In this document: one piece after another, positions 53,297 through 63,275 of the stretch
Layout: the number at the start of each line of letters is the position of its first letter
Numbering within the stretch: the first letter of the stretch is position 1
Assembly (NCBI GenBank): GCA_963765105.1
Contig: CAVXUW010000003.1
Span: 1-64,000 of the forward strand
Direction of reading: 5' to 3'
DNA length: 64,000 bases
From: CALMEC01 sp963765105
GTDB lineage: Bacteria > Actinomycetota > Thermoleophilia > Miltoncostaeales > Miltoncostaeaceae
Program-made: the position numbers and the translations under genes
Notes under the pieces: generated by a model
What the model was told of the DNA's origin: nothing
Seen by the model: only the letters and a program-made list of their open reading frames with translations
The model's database searches: none

Positions 53297-53695
53297 TCAG
53301 CCCAGAACGCCAGCGCCCGCGAGAAGCGTGGCCGCGTCCCAGTACACGCGCTCTTCGCGGATGAGGTCGCCGTCCATCTGGCAGACACTGACGCCGTCGA
53401 GGGCCACCTCCTCGCCCCGTGCCGGCAGGCCCGGGAGATCTCGCGTGTGCGTGCCGCGGAAGGTCCACTCCACGGTGATCTCCTCTGGGGAGTTCTCCGA
53501 GACCTCTCGGATCTCGAGCACACAGTCCGGCACCGCATCGATGTACGCCTGGGTGTGCGTGGTGATTGCTTCACGTCCAACAAGCCGGGCTCCTGGAAGC
53601 GCGTACTCGACGCGGACACCGTCCGGCGTGAACGCATCGGCGACCGCTCCTCCGCTGCGCGCGTTCCATCCGGACTCCAACTTGGGAATTGCCAT
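53297..53695 (-). CDS. SnoaL-like / NTF2-fold protein
   Basis: A 132-residue protein of the SnoaL/NTF2 cone fold: DAFTPDGVRVEYALPGARLVGREAI is the usual first helix-strand-loop, THTRDLPGLPARGEEVALDGVSVCQMDGDLIREERVYWD the final sheet. Members are polyketide cyclases, ester hydrolases or small-molecule binding proteins. A strong GAGGAGG precedes its ATG. The frame is intact although most genes around it are broken. It follows the nitroreductase gene on the same strand. Confidence 0.8.
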   Translation of the reverse strand: MAIPKLESGWNARSGGAVADAFTPDGVRVEYALPGARLVGREAITTHTQAYIDAVPDCVLEIREVSENSPEEITVEWTFRGTHTRDLPGLPARGEEVALDGVSVCQMDGDLIREERVYWDAATLLAGAGVLG

Positions 53696-53788
53696 GGTTA
53701 CCTCCTCGGAATTGAGTTGGATCGGGAAGCCGTCTACCCGGCGATCCCAGGAACCGGGCGCCGGGTAGGGCAGGCTGTTTACGGCTGC

Positions 53789-54625
53789 TTACTTCTTGGC
53801 GTATCCGAACCGCACGGCCAGCGCGTCGAGTTCGTCCTCTCGCCCCGGAAGTGGGGCAGGCGGCTGGAGGAGCCCCTCTTCTTCGAGTTCCTCAACGACC
53901 CGCGGGTCGCGGTGCAGCGGGGAGCCCCATCGGCCGGCGGCGAAGAGGTCTTCGAACGGTTCTCTGGGGCGTTGGCCGCCCGCCTCACGCGACTCGGCCG
54001 AGTGGCCAACGAGCTGCAACCAGACCGGCACGAAGTGGAGCGGCACGCCGAGGATCTCGTAGATCACGGGTGCGGTCGCAGGGGAACACGGCACATGTAG
54101 GCAGGTGGCGAGGCCTTCGTTGACCGCTGCGTACGTTGCCGTGGTGATCGCTCCGACGGTCTCCTGGCTTGCGACAACGCCCGCCATCTCGGGAGGGAGG
54201 CCGTGGACGGTTTGGTGAAGGGGCGGCATCCCTCGAGGGGCGGGTCCGCCATCCTCGATTGCTCGTCGTGCCGCGTCTTCGTCCCAACCGGATGCTTTGG
54301 GGAGCATTCCCCATTCGACGCCGAGCGTGATCTGCGCAAGGAACGCTTGTGGGGTGACCGATGCCGCATTTCCGAACCAGTAGATCCACACCGGCGCTTG
54401 CTCGTGGGGACGCTGCCGGTTCGCTGCGTCGAGTAGTCGTTCGCGATCTGCCGGCGCGATCTCGCTCTGGCGCACGACGATTGCCCGCCATGGTTGAAGG
54501 TTGCCGGGGCAGCCAGTCATACGGGCGGCTTCGAGGATGCGCTGTACGGTCTGGGGTTCGACGGGCGCGTCGGGTTCGAACCAACGAATACTCCGCCGGC
54601 TACCAACGAGGTTCATGAACTCCAT
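53789..54625 (-). CDS. Nitroreductase-family FMN protein
   Basis: A 278-residue protein with the nitroreductase N-terminus NLVGSRRSIRWFEPDAPVE, where the Arg-Ser-Ile-Arg segment binds FMN phosphate, then ILEAARMTGCPGNLQPWRAIVV. The C-terminal FMN segment NEGLATCLHVPCS and GVPLHFVPVWLQLVGHS are present. Length is near the upper end for the family because of a long loop around 100-150. AAAGGAG lies seven bases before ATG 54625. The substrate is unknown. Confidence 0.85.
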   Translation of the reverse strand: MEFMNLVGSRRSIRWFEPDAPVEPQTVQRILEAARMTGCPGNLQPWRAIVVRQSEIAPADRERLLDAANRQRPHEQAPVWIYWFGNAASVTPQAFLAQITLGVEWGMLPKASGWDEDAARRAIEDGGPAPRGMPPLHQTVHGLPPEMAGVVASQETVGAITTATYAAVNEGLATCLHVPCSPATAPVIYEILGVPLHFVPVWLQLVGHSAESREAGGQRPREPFEDLFAAGRWGSPLHRDPRVVEELEEEGLLQPPAPLPGREDELDALAVRFGYAKK

Positions 54626-54702
54626 CGCCGTGCTCCTTTCGGTCGGCTCACTCTGACTTGGCTTGGTCGAGTTGACTATCTCCGAGGCCCGTCACAACGA
54701 CG

Positions 54703-57700
54703 TCACAGCGGCTCTTCGCGCAGAAGCCTCTCGTAGAGCAAACGCGTTTCCTCGCCTGGCTCGATTCCTTGCTCGCGTCTCAGCCGCGCGCGGCAGGCGT
54801 GGTACTGGCGGAGCGCGAGGGCGCGCTCGCCGGCGTGTGCATAGGCGAGCATGAGATCACGGTGCCATCCCTCGCGCTCGGGTTCCATCCGGAGCAGCCG
54901 CCGGAAGCGGATGATGGCCTCCTCGTGTCTGCCTTCGGTCGCGAGACCTTGAGCAAGACGATGAACCGTGACCTTGAACAGCTCCTCCAGCTCCACACGA
55001 CGTGAGATCGCCCAGTCCTCGAAGACCCACTCCGGCAGGAACGGGCCCCGGTAGAGATTTTCAGCGGCCCGGAGTTGTTCGAAGCTCATGCCCCCGTCGC
55101 CCGCCGAAGCGAGGGACGTGAACTCGCGGGCGTCGAGGCTGTCTCCGCGGCGAGCGATAGTCGAAGAAGGTCGCCGTCCGTGGTGATGATCGAGGCGGGG
55201 CTTCCGCTCTCGAGTTCTGGCTCGATCGCCCGACGGAGATCGTGGAGCGTGCTTCGAAGTGCCCCTGCAGCACGGTCGGGCGGAAGTTCCGGCCAGAGCC
55301 ATTCGTACAGTGTCTCGCGGTGGATCGGTCGATCGCTGGCGATAAGGGCCGCCAGCAGGGAGCGGCTCTTCTGCCGGACAAACGCAGATGGGGGAAGCGG
55401 GAGACCATCGCGAGACACCCGAAACGCGCCGAGCGTCACCACCGCGATGGCCGCACGAGGACGCTCTTTGAGGCGGATCCAGCTTCGGCGGGCGGCCTCC
55501 CTCACAGCCGGATCTTTGTCCCGGAGGAGCCCGTCGACGATCGCGATGTCGATGTCCTTGGTGTCGCCGGCGACATCGGCGAATCGGGCCCGCAGTAAGG
55601 GGTCGCCATCGCCGAGGGAGGCCAACTGGTTCGCGACTGCCATACCTCCGCACGCGGCGAGAAGGCGTTCGACCACACCTGGTGATCCGAGGTGCTGCGC
55701 CATCGCTCGGCCCAGGAGCTGCGGGGCGACGAAGCGTTCGCGTCGCGTCCAGAGTTCGGTGAGGCTGTTGTGCTCGGCGGTGAGTGTCAAAGCCCGCGTG
55801 AGGTGGCGATCGGCTTCGTCGCCATGGCAGACGAATGCCCCGATCATCTCGGAATGGGCGCGCTGCCAGCTGGAGCCAAGCGCGTCGCTTTGCGTGATTG
55901 CATCGCGTGCAAGCGGAATCGAGAGATCGGAAAGGCCGACGTCGTGCGCCGCAAGGGCGAACTCGGTGAGGAATCGGGGGTGGTCCGAGGCGACGCCGAA
56001 CGATTCCATCTCGACGCGTGCAGACGCGAGCTGCGAGCGGACTTCGGCGAGGTCGCCGCGCTGGGCGGCGAGGCGCGCGGCCGGTGCTCGATACCGATAG
56101 CTGTACGAGGTCGCGTTGCGTGGATCGGCGGCTCGTGGAGGCTGAGCGTATTCCGCCGCGAGTTCATCGAACCTGCCCAGTCCGACCAGCGCTTCGGATC
56201 GCACCCAGCGATAGGAGCGCTCGATCGTTCGCCTGATCCCGACGGCGCGGAACTCGTTGAGGGATTGCTCGAGACCCTCCAAGCACTCCTCGTATCGGCC
56301 CAGGTCGAGAAGGATGTACAGCTGCAACATGCGAGCGAAGACCCGAAAGGCAAGGCGATCGTCGTCGTGACGGGCTTCGAGTTCGTCCAGCGCAGCGGCA
56401 ATCGTGTCCAAGGCCGCGTGCGGGCCCTCGGTCCAGAAGACGACGTAGAAGGCCCTTGCGATTTCGGCATAGAGCGTCAGGACCGGCGAGGCCTTGGCCG
56501 CGGGGAGCGCCAACGCGGCGTCCAGTTCGGCTTGTGCCGCGCTGAACCGGCTGCCGTACCCGTAGGCGGTTGCGAGCAAGATGCGTGCTCCAGGAAGAAG
56601 CGGTGCATGCGGGTCGATGCGGTCGCGGTGCAGCTCCCCGGCGGCGGCGCGCCTTGCCGGCCGCGTGCCCGCTGCCAGCATCGCCTCTTGGAGGCGACAG
56701 AGCGTTGCCGCGGCTGCATCGTCCTGCCCGCGATCCAAGAGCTCGCCAATCGCCCGTTCGAAGTCCGCAAAGGACTCCTCGTGGCGCGCCTTGGTGAGGT
56801 TGAGCGCGGCCTGGGCGAGGATCAAACCTGGACGGTTCGACCACTGATCGCCGGGAATCTGGTCAAGCCAGTCAGCAAGCGATTCGGCCTGCGGCGTGAG
56901 CGCCATCGCTTCCGCGATCGGCTCCAGGAGTGCGATGGCCTCGTTCAGGTCCCCGGCCTCGAGGAGGTGGGGCACGGCCTCGGTCGGTTCGCCAACGGAT
57001 TCCCAGAACCGGGCGGCTCGCCGGTGGCATTCTCGGGCTCGGTCGGCGTCAGTATTGAGGCGGGAGCTGAGGAACTCCTGGAAGAGGTGGTGATAGCGGT
57101 ACCATTCGCCGGGGTCGTCGAGGGGGGACGTAAAGAGGTGTTCGGCGACCAGGTTTCGAACTATTTCGCGTGCATCGCGCCGTCCCGTGACTTCGGCTGC
57201 GAGGTCGGGCGAGAACCGTCCGAGAATCGATGTCTCGAGAAGAAACGCCTGGACCGTTTCGGACTGGCGGGAGTACACCTCCTCGGCGAGGAAGTCGAAC
57301 TGCACACTGGTCACCGATCCGTGGACGGTCTTCCCGCCGTACTGCGAGGCGAGGATCACGCCCGCCACCCACCCCTCCGTTCTCTTGAACAGGGTGTCGA
57401 GTTCCTCATCGCCAAGGTCGAGGTCGAGGGCTCGCGCGAGGTCTCGCATCTCGGTGTGGTCGAGGGCGAGTTGATCCTCCCCCAGGTCGAGTGCTCGCGC
57501 GGCCCGCAGACGTGACAATGGAACCGGCAGCGGTGTGCGGCCGGACAACACGAAGTGGACGTTTGCGGGGAGTCGTTCGAGAAGGGGAGCCAGCGAAGAC
57601 TGCGTGACCGGCGGGAGTAGATGAACGTCATCGAGCGCGATCACGAACTCGTCCGAGATCGTCTCGGTGACCTCGTTCGCGATCGCATCGATGATCTCGT

Positions 57701-58054
57701 CCGAGTTACCGGACAGCGTCATCTCGGCACCGAATCCTGGGAACAGCCGGGCGATGCCGGCGACGATGTGTGCCATGAACAACTGCACGTCGCCGGTCGT
57801 GCGTCGCACGAGCCCCAGGCCCACGGCGTATCCGAGTTCAATTGCGCTTGGGCGAGCAGTGTCGTCTTGCCATAGCCGGCGCCGGCGACGACGGCCACCA
57901 GGCGCCCCTCGAGGCCCTTGAGCACGGACTGGATGAGTGCCAGTCGGAGAATCCCGTCAGGTGGCGGTCGAGGCGGGAGGAGGCGGGTGCGAAGAACGCC
58001 GTGTGGTGCCATGGAGAGTCGGTCGCGGAGAATGGGGAGCCGAGAAGGAAGCAT
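54703..58054 (-). pseudogene. Giant STAND/MalT-like ATPase regulator with BTAD domain, frameshifted
   Basis: Read through, about 1115 residues: a Walker A loop VVAGAGYGKTTLLAQ, a MalT-like NTPase core (FVIALDDVHLLPP; EWYRYHHLFQEFLSSRL), long helical TPR-like repeats, then near the C-terminus a winged-helix segment and BTAD domain (LYRGPFLPEWVFEDWA, ALALRQYHACRARL). The frame changes twice: at about 57800-57835, between the Walker A part and the main body, and at about 55130-55150, inside the BTAD region. ATG 58054 follows AAGGA. Such proteins are ligand-gated transcription activators. Whether the breaks are real or sequencing errors is open. Confidence 0.75.
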
Positions 58055-58500
58055 CTGGATCCTTGCAGGTAATTGTCTCACGGAGTTGGTTGCCGGACAT
58101 TCGTGACATCACTGTGACGAGCTCTGGGTACTGCTTTGGCCGTCGAGCACCCAAGGACCGGCGGCGGTCGCCCCGGTTGAATACGTGTCGGAAAGCGAGC
58201 GGAAATGTCAACTGAGGTTGATTGGACCACGGTCAGCCGGGGCGGGTACGACGAGTTCGTCAGGATGCGTCAGCGCCAGTTCGATCTGATGCGGTTCGAC
58301 TCCGAGTTCGCCTCGTCCGCGCGATCCTCCGAGCCGGGGATCTCAACGGATCCTGAGCCGGGGGGGACGAACTTCGGCTTGATACCGACGGATGGCATCG
58401 GGCCTCCCTGGCGCCGCCGCGACGGCGACCCCCGGGTCGTGCCCAGATCTCGTCTTGCGTAGGCCAGGAAGGCGTTGAGATTGACGGCGCCAGACCGAGA
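58055..58500. other. 446-base stretch without a convincing gene
   Basis: It lies between the start of the STAND regulator and the end of the AbiEii remnant. It contains a rightward open frame of 85 codons (58205-58462, beginning STEVDWTTVSRGGYDEFV) and a leftward 42-codon frame in the same DNA. Neither resembles a known family, has a ribosome binding site or shows clear codon bias. Promoters for the regulator are expected near 58060-58150. Otherwise nothing is seen. Confidence 0.5.
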
Positions 58501-59320
58501 TCAGTCGAAGCTGCTCCACGACCGCTTGGACGAGACCACCGCTTGCCCCTGGCTTCTCCACCGAGGACTGGATCGAGGAACCGTGCAACCATCTGGAGCG
58601 CCTGGTCGAAGTCGACGGGCGGCTGCCGGAATCAAGGTGCTCCACCTCCGCTGCCATTCGTTGGACTGGTCGGCCGCGAGGCTGAAGGCGGTAGGCAGGC
58701 CTTCCGGATCGTGTCAGGTCGACGATGCACCTCGTGATTAAGCGCCGCGATCAGGGCAGCCGATGCCGTCCACCTGGAGTGCGATTGATGCGATGTCGGC
58801 GAGGTCGCGCGCTCGCGAGGAGTACGCGTCGCCCCGACGTTCGAAGATCGCGCACACCTTCTCCGCGATCTGCTGGGACAGCGCGATGACCGCGATGGGC
58901 GAGTGCTCGTCAAGTTCGGGGATGCCGAGTGCCACGAAGGTGAACGTGGCGGTCTCGGTCGGTGTGTCGCCGCGCGGTGGGGTCGGGTCGACGCGGAACT
59001 GTTCGAAGCGCTGCGCTCCGATGTAGGCGGTGATTGGCACCGTCAGCGCGTGGTCCTCACTGGACTGGCGTGGCTGGCCGACCTCGAATGCGAAGCGGTC
59101 GCCCAGGTCGAGCGCGACGGCCTTGCGCAATGCCGCTTCGGCCTCGGCCGTTGTCGAGTCCACCGAGCAGGCCGATATCGATATCGAGCGTGCAACGGTT
59201 CGGGTCGAGCCGGAACTGGAGGGCGAGGCCACCCTTCAGGAACCATCCGCCCGGTTGCGCGGCAGCGAGCCTGGCGAGGAGTCGGCGGTAGGCGAGTTCA
59301 CGTGAAGTCGGACGATCCAC
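58501..59320 (-). pseudogene. AbiEii-type nucleotidyltransferase toxin, frameshifted
   Basis: Pieces of an AbiEii protein of about 273 residues. N-terminal FLKGGLALQFRLD and CTLDIDIGLLGG carry the nucleotidyltransferase active site. After a frame change at about 59155-59165 come AALRKAVALDLGDRFAFEVG, IAEKVCAIFERRGDAYSSRARDLADI, ended by a stop at 58738. The typical C-terminus VDFDQALQMVARFLDPVLGG continues in another frame to about 58501. At least three breaks. The order after AbiEi on the same strand is the normal antitoxin-toxin operon of the type IV abortive-infection system. Confidence 0.75.
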
Positions 59321-59421
59321 TCGTGGCGGACCGTCCGGTCACCGCCGGCACGCTCGTCTTGCGAGTCGTTCGATTCTGAAGAAGCGCACGCTCTGCTCGA
59401 GTCGGACCGGATCTGGAAGCG

Positions 59422-60053
59422 TCACGCGCGAGCGAGAAGTCGCGTGATGTTGGCGACCCGCCGGGGCGATCGTCGGGCGGTCGCGGCGAGCACCGCTTCT
59501 CGTGTGGCCGTCCGCCGCTCGATTGCGTCGTCGAGCGCGTCGAGCACGTAGCCGCGCTCGATTGGTGAGACCGCGAGGTCGGCGATCGTCCGCGCCGGCG
59601 TGGGTGACCATGATCCCGGCGTTCCATCGCCCACTGCCAGTCGCTCGCGTCGAGCGGTGCGATGTGGATGCGGATCGCCGGGAGCGTCGTGGTGCGTCTC
59701 GTCGCGCTTGTCATCTCGACGACGTCGTTGGGGAGCGTCCCGAGCCCGTGGAGGCGGGCGGCGGGGGCGTGGGAGAGCACCACGACGGGTTCGTCGCGCT
59801 CCCATGGAAGGCGTTGACCGTCGAGCGCGAGCCAGGCGGCATAGGTGCGCTCATCGACGCGCGGCATCGGCTTGCGCTTGGCGAGGACGTAGACAGAGCG
59901 CATGGCCGGTTGAAGGTCGCCGCTTCGTACGAGTGCGGTCAGCTTGGAGCGGCGCACGCCAAGTCGCTCCGCCTGATGGGTCGTGACAAACCCGTCTTGC
60001 TCGCGCAGGGCGGCTTCGAGTCGGTCGAGGAGGGCACCGGTGGTCTCGGGCAT
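59422..60053 (-). pseudogene. AbiEi-type antitoxin / transcriptional repressor, frameshifted
   Basis: The N-terminal winged-helix part is intact: ALREQDGFVTTHQAERLGV, KLTALVRSGDLQPAMRSVYV and the domain core WERDEPVVVLSHAPAARLHG. At about 59605-59630 two frame changes in about 30 bases separate DWQWAME from GIMVT and then TPARTIADLAVSPIERGYVL; an extra C in a CCC run explains one of them. The C-terminus ends RRVANITRLLARA at 59422. ATG 60053 is the likely start. In intact systems this protein represses the operon and blocks AbiEii. Confidence 0.8.
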
Positions 60054-60139
60054 AACCACATCATTGCAGACTTTGTTACCCCACGGGGGGTTGCAAAGTC
60101 AGTAGTCGAATACTCCTCGCTCTCGTCGCACCTGGACCA

Positions 60140-60922
60140 TCAGTTTGATCGTTCCGGCGGTGCCTCGGAGGGCCAGATCGGTTGCGTTTTTCGAGGAAGG
60201 CGGCGATGCCCTCCTGGGCATCGGGGGCGGCGGAGCTGTGTGCCATCACATCGCGGGCATGTTCGTACGCCGATTCGCGATCCCCAGCGACCGCTCCGTA
60301 GAGCGTCCGCTTTGCGTCTGCGACCACCTGTTTGTTGCCGAGGGAGATCTGTTTCGCGAGCGCCGCGGTGTGGTCATCCAGAAGGTCCGCCGGAACAATC
60401 CGGTTGACGAGACCCCACTCCTTGGCCTCGTGGGCGTCGATCGGATCGCCGGTGAGCAGTAGTTCCATGGCTCGTCGTGTTCCGACTGCTCGTGCGACTT
60501 CGACCATTGCGGTCGTACCGGGTATCCCGATGCGCGGACCCGGGACGGCGAACCGCGCCTGCTCCGATGCGACTACCAGATCGCATGCTGCGACCAGATG
60601 ACATCCGCCTGCACTGGCCATGCCCTGGACGCGGGCGATCACCGGTTGGCTCAACCGGTGGAGCTTGAGCATCATCTCCGTGCATGTTCCGTAGAGGCGC
60701 TGGAAGAACGCCTCGTCCTTCCCCCGCATCTCCGCGAGGTCGTGCCCGGCACAGAACGCCGATCCACGTGCGCCGAGCACGACGATCCGAATCGCCGCAT
60801 CCCCGCCGACCTGTCGATCGTCTCGGTCAGCTCCTCGATGAGCCCCAGCGACAGAGCATTCCGGCGGTCGGGTCTGTTCAGCACGATGTCGCGACGGGCC
60901 CGTCGCGTTCGCACGCGATCAC
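60140..60922 (-). pseudogene. Enoyl-CoA hydratase/isomerase family protein, frameshifted
   Basis: A crotonase-fold protein of about 260 residues in several frames. Start GTG 60922, ACERDGPVA, then after a lost base IVLNRPDRRNALSLGLIEEL; after a second change near 60810, VLGARGSAFCAGHDLAEMRG with the oxyanion loop, VQGMASAGGCHLVAACDLVVAS and GIPGTTAMVEVARAVG; a third change near 60165 gives the natural end PIWPSEAPPERSN. It follows the DUF1059 gene by five bases. The substrate would have been an acyl-CoA. Three indels make real decay or poor local sequence equally possible. Confidence 0.8.
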
Positions 60923-60927
60923 CGTCG

Positions 60928-61086
60928 TCAGACGGTCTCGGCCATGGCCAGAAGATCGTCTCGGGAGATCTTCCCGACGAGCTCCGGGTGTTGCTCGCGG
61001 ACGTGTTGCTCGGCGTTGGTGAGTAGTTCCTCTTCGGTCTCGCCGGTGCACACGAGCCCGCACTCACAGTTGATGACCTTCGGCAT
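60928..61086 (-). CDS. DUF1059 small protein
   Basis: A 52-residue protein that is easy to miss because of its size: MPKVINCECGLVCTGETEEE, then LLTNAEQHVREQHPELVG and DDLLAMAETV. The CxCG pattern near the N-terminus and the EQHVREQHPEL helix are the DUF1059 hallmarks. GAGGAGG lies five bases before ATG 61086. It is intact although the genes on both sides are broken. It follows the BTAD regulator remnant by 33 bases and is followed by the enoyl-CoA hydratase remnant after five, so all three were one operon. Function unknown. Confidence 0.88.
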   Translation of the reverse strand: MPKVINCECGLVCTGETEEELLTNAEQHVREQHPELVGKISRDDLLAMAETV

Positions 61087-61119
61087 GACAACCTCCTCTC
61101 GATTGGTGATGTAAGCGAA

Positions 61120-61908
61120 TCACAAGGACATTTCCGGGAGGTTGTCGTGGCCTGGGCGGGTATCGCTTAGGTCCGCCGTCCTGCGTAGGAGCTCCTGGTA
61201 GAGCGTCTGAACCTCCGCCGCCGCGTGGTACCGAGTTCCTCGCGCAACAGCGTCCTCAGTCCCTCGTAGGTGCGAGCGCCTCGGAGACGTCACCCTGGGC
61301 AATCAGGGCCCGCATCAGGAGCTGGTAGCCCGTTTCGCGAAACGGCGAGAGGGAAACCAGCGCCCGCGCTGCGCGTTCGGTCGATCCGAATTCCGCGACG
61401 CCAAGTCCCAAGCCGCTCTCACAGACGCAGCGAAGCGCCCGCAACTGAAGCTCCTCGAGGACTCGCCGCCGCTCGACAACCCAGGGCGAGTCGTGACCGG
61501 GGAGGAAGCCCCGCTGGGCGATGTGCAGTGCGACCCGGGCAGGCGCCCAAGCCGCTGTCCAGTCGTGTCGGGCGACGCAGCCCTCGGCGCGGTGGATCGC
61601 CTCGGGGCTGCCTCCAGGTCGATCCATGCGTCCGCAAGCGACAGTCGCAGCTCGGATCGTCCCTCGATCGAAGCGGCCCCGAGCCCGGAGCGCAGCTTTG
61701 AGAGTACGACGTGAGCGCAGCCTCGGGATCTGCCGGTGGCTCGAACGGCCATAACACCTCCGTCAGCTCACGCCGCCCGACAATCCGTCGCCGGTTGGCG
61801 GCAAGGTACGCGAACACCAAGAAGCCCTGCTGCCCGGCAGGCGCCCTTCCAGTCGCTGGCCGTCGATTCTAGTACGACCTTCCCGCAGAGCTGGATCCTG
61901 GTTGCCAA
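61120..61908 (-). pseudogene. SARP/BTAD-type regulator remnant with many frame changes
   Basis: About 260 residues of a SARP-like regulator in at least six frame segments: TRIQLCGKVVL, RIDGQRLEGRLPG, FLVFAYLAANRRRIVGRREL, LSKLRSGLGAASIEGRSEL, then the longest open piece with EAIHRAEGCVARHDWTAAW and the BTAD core ALVSLSPFRETGYQLLMRAL, then TYEGLRTLLREELGT and AEVQTLYQELLRRTADLSD. The probable start is TTG 61908, four bases after AAGGAG. The stop is at 61120. In intact form it would be an OmpR-type winged helix plus BTAD activator, probably controlling the DUF1059 and enoyl-CoA hydratase genes. Confidence 0.75.
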
Positions 61909-62229
61909 CGGTCTCCTTGCCAACGTCGCAATAGGGACGAGCCAAGGTTATCGAAGGGTGCGTGGGCGACGATGATCGTGTCCAACCGGATTGAGGTGAG
62001 GAGCGCGATGATGGCAACGCAACAGGTCTCGAACATACCCAGCCTCCCGCAGATCGCGGGCCGCCGATGAAGTGGGGCGCCGCCTCTCGACGGGGCGGTC
62101 CGGAGCGGGATCCGGACGTCGGTTTCGACGATATGAACATCCCTGGATGGTCCGATACGTCGAGGCGCGCACCGCGGCACTCCGCCGCTTCTCGTACCCC
62201 AAGGAGATCCAGACGGTGCCATAGCCAAT
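61909..62229. other. 321-base stretch between two remnants, no clear gene
   Basis: It lies between the BTAD remnant start and the relaxase remnant end. A rightward piece ending RTAALRRFSYPKEIQTVP before a stop near 62222 looks protein-like, but no start or family can be given. No intact gene, RNA or repeat is seen. Confidence 0.45.
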
Positions 62230-63115
62230 GGATCGGAGCTGGAGTCGCCCGTTCGCCTACAGCTGGAGCCCGATCGACCGTTCTCGGTCGACGGTGTGCG
62301 CCAGTGGGCGGGCGGCTGGTCTGGCCAACGCCCGCGCCAAGGCGGTTTAGGCCGCCCGGGCGGTCTCGACCGGGGGCGTGGGTCTCGATCTCGAGCGCGC
62401 CCTCGGTGACGTAGATGCGGGGGCGCGGCGGGCGCGGGAGGGCCACGTATCCCACTCGCGTTGCTCGGAGAGTTCGGGAGCGAGGACGAAGGCGCGTTCT
62501 ACTGTCAGGCTCTGCGACGAGTGAGCCGTCATCGCTTAGCCGGGTTGCACGTGGCCGCGTTCAGGCATCTCCGTGGCAGCGTGAACGTGTCGTCCCGGTC
62601 GGTTCGGATTGTGATCGTCCGCGCCTGCCCGTCGATGTCGAGGATCGTCGCCTGTGCCGCTAGGGCGCGGTCGTTGCGCCAGGCAGAGAATTCGGACGCC
62701 CTCGGCCAGTTCGGTGTGGCCAACAACGAGTCGGTCGGGGCCGCGAAAGTGGGTGTTCTTCGGGACCCGCGGTGTCCAGGTCCGTGACGTCGGCTCGTCG
62801 CAGGGCGATGATCAAGTTGCCGGCCAGGTCGCGCTCCGCGTGTCGCCAACAGTCGACGACCAGGGCGGCCGCGACGATGAGTCGTCCAGTTTTGACGGCG
62901 TGCGAGAGGTGTCGAGCGGGTCCCGTCGTGGACGGCTTCGAGCAGGTCGTGCTGGATCACGTCGATCTGCGCGCGGTCTGCCGATGCGCGATGGCCCCGA
63001 GGCGTTCGGTGATCTCGGGGAGGCGAACACTCCGCCGACGCTCGGCAGCAGGTTGGGTTCGTCGATCAGGATCGCCGTGCGGCTCGCCTGGAGCCCAGCT
63101 CGTCCCCAACACAGG
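62230..63115 (-). pseudogene. MobF/TrwC-type relaxase helicase domain, truncated and frameshifted
   Basis: Only the C-terminal helicase end is left, in several frames: a Walker B-like TAILIDEPNLLPSVGGVF, then LPEITERLGAIAHRQTAR, DLLEAVHDGTRS, LIVAAALVVDCWRHAERDLA, WRNDRALAAQATILDIDGQA, RTITIRTDRDDTFTLPRR, and the family-typical ALTAHSSQSLTVERAFVL (with AMTAHSS in frame), REWGYVALPRPPRPRIYVTE. The N-terminal relaxase with its catalytic tyrosine is not present; the fragment begins at about 63115, close to the next rightward gene. It points to a former conjugative or mobilisable element. Confidence 0.7.
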
Positions 63116-63275
63116 CCCCCTGGGAATGAGATCAGCCGGCGACGGCGTCATTCACTACACGCGGCAACCACGCCGCGAGGTACCCGGCGAGACCGAAGAG
63201 GCCTGGCCTTGGGCGACTCAGCAAGCCAGGCTACCCATGCGACGCAATTCCCAAACACGGAGAAGGAGCGAAACA

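Noticed and set aside
55692..57515. 607-codon rightward open frame opposite the STAND regulator
   Set aside because: It is the antisense shadow of a well-supported regulator with recognisable Walker A, NTPase and TPR-like sequence; its own translation is low-complexity Arg/Gly/Val-rich with no domain.
58205..58462. 85-codon rightward gene between the STAND regulator and AbiEii
   Set aside because: No family, no clear ribosome binding site, and the second half is low-complexity. Kept only as a note on the intergenic stretch.
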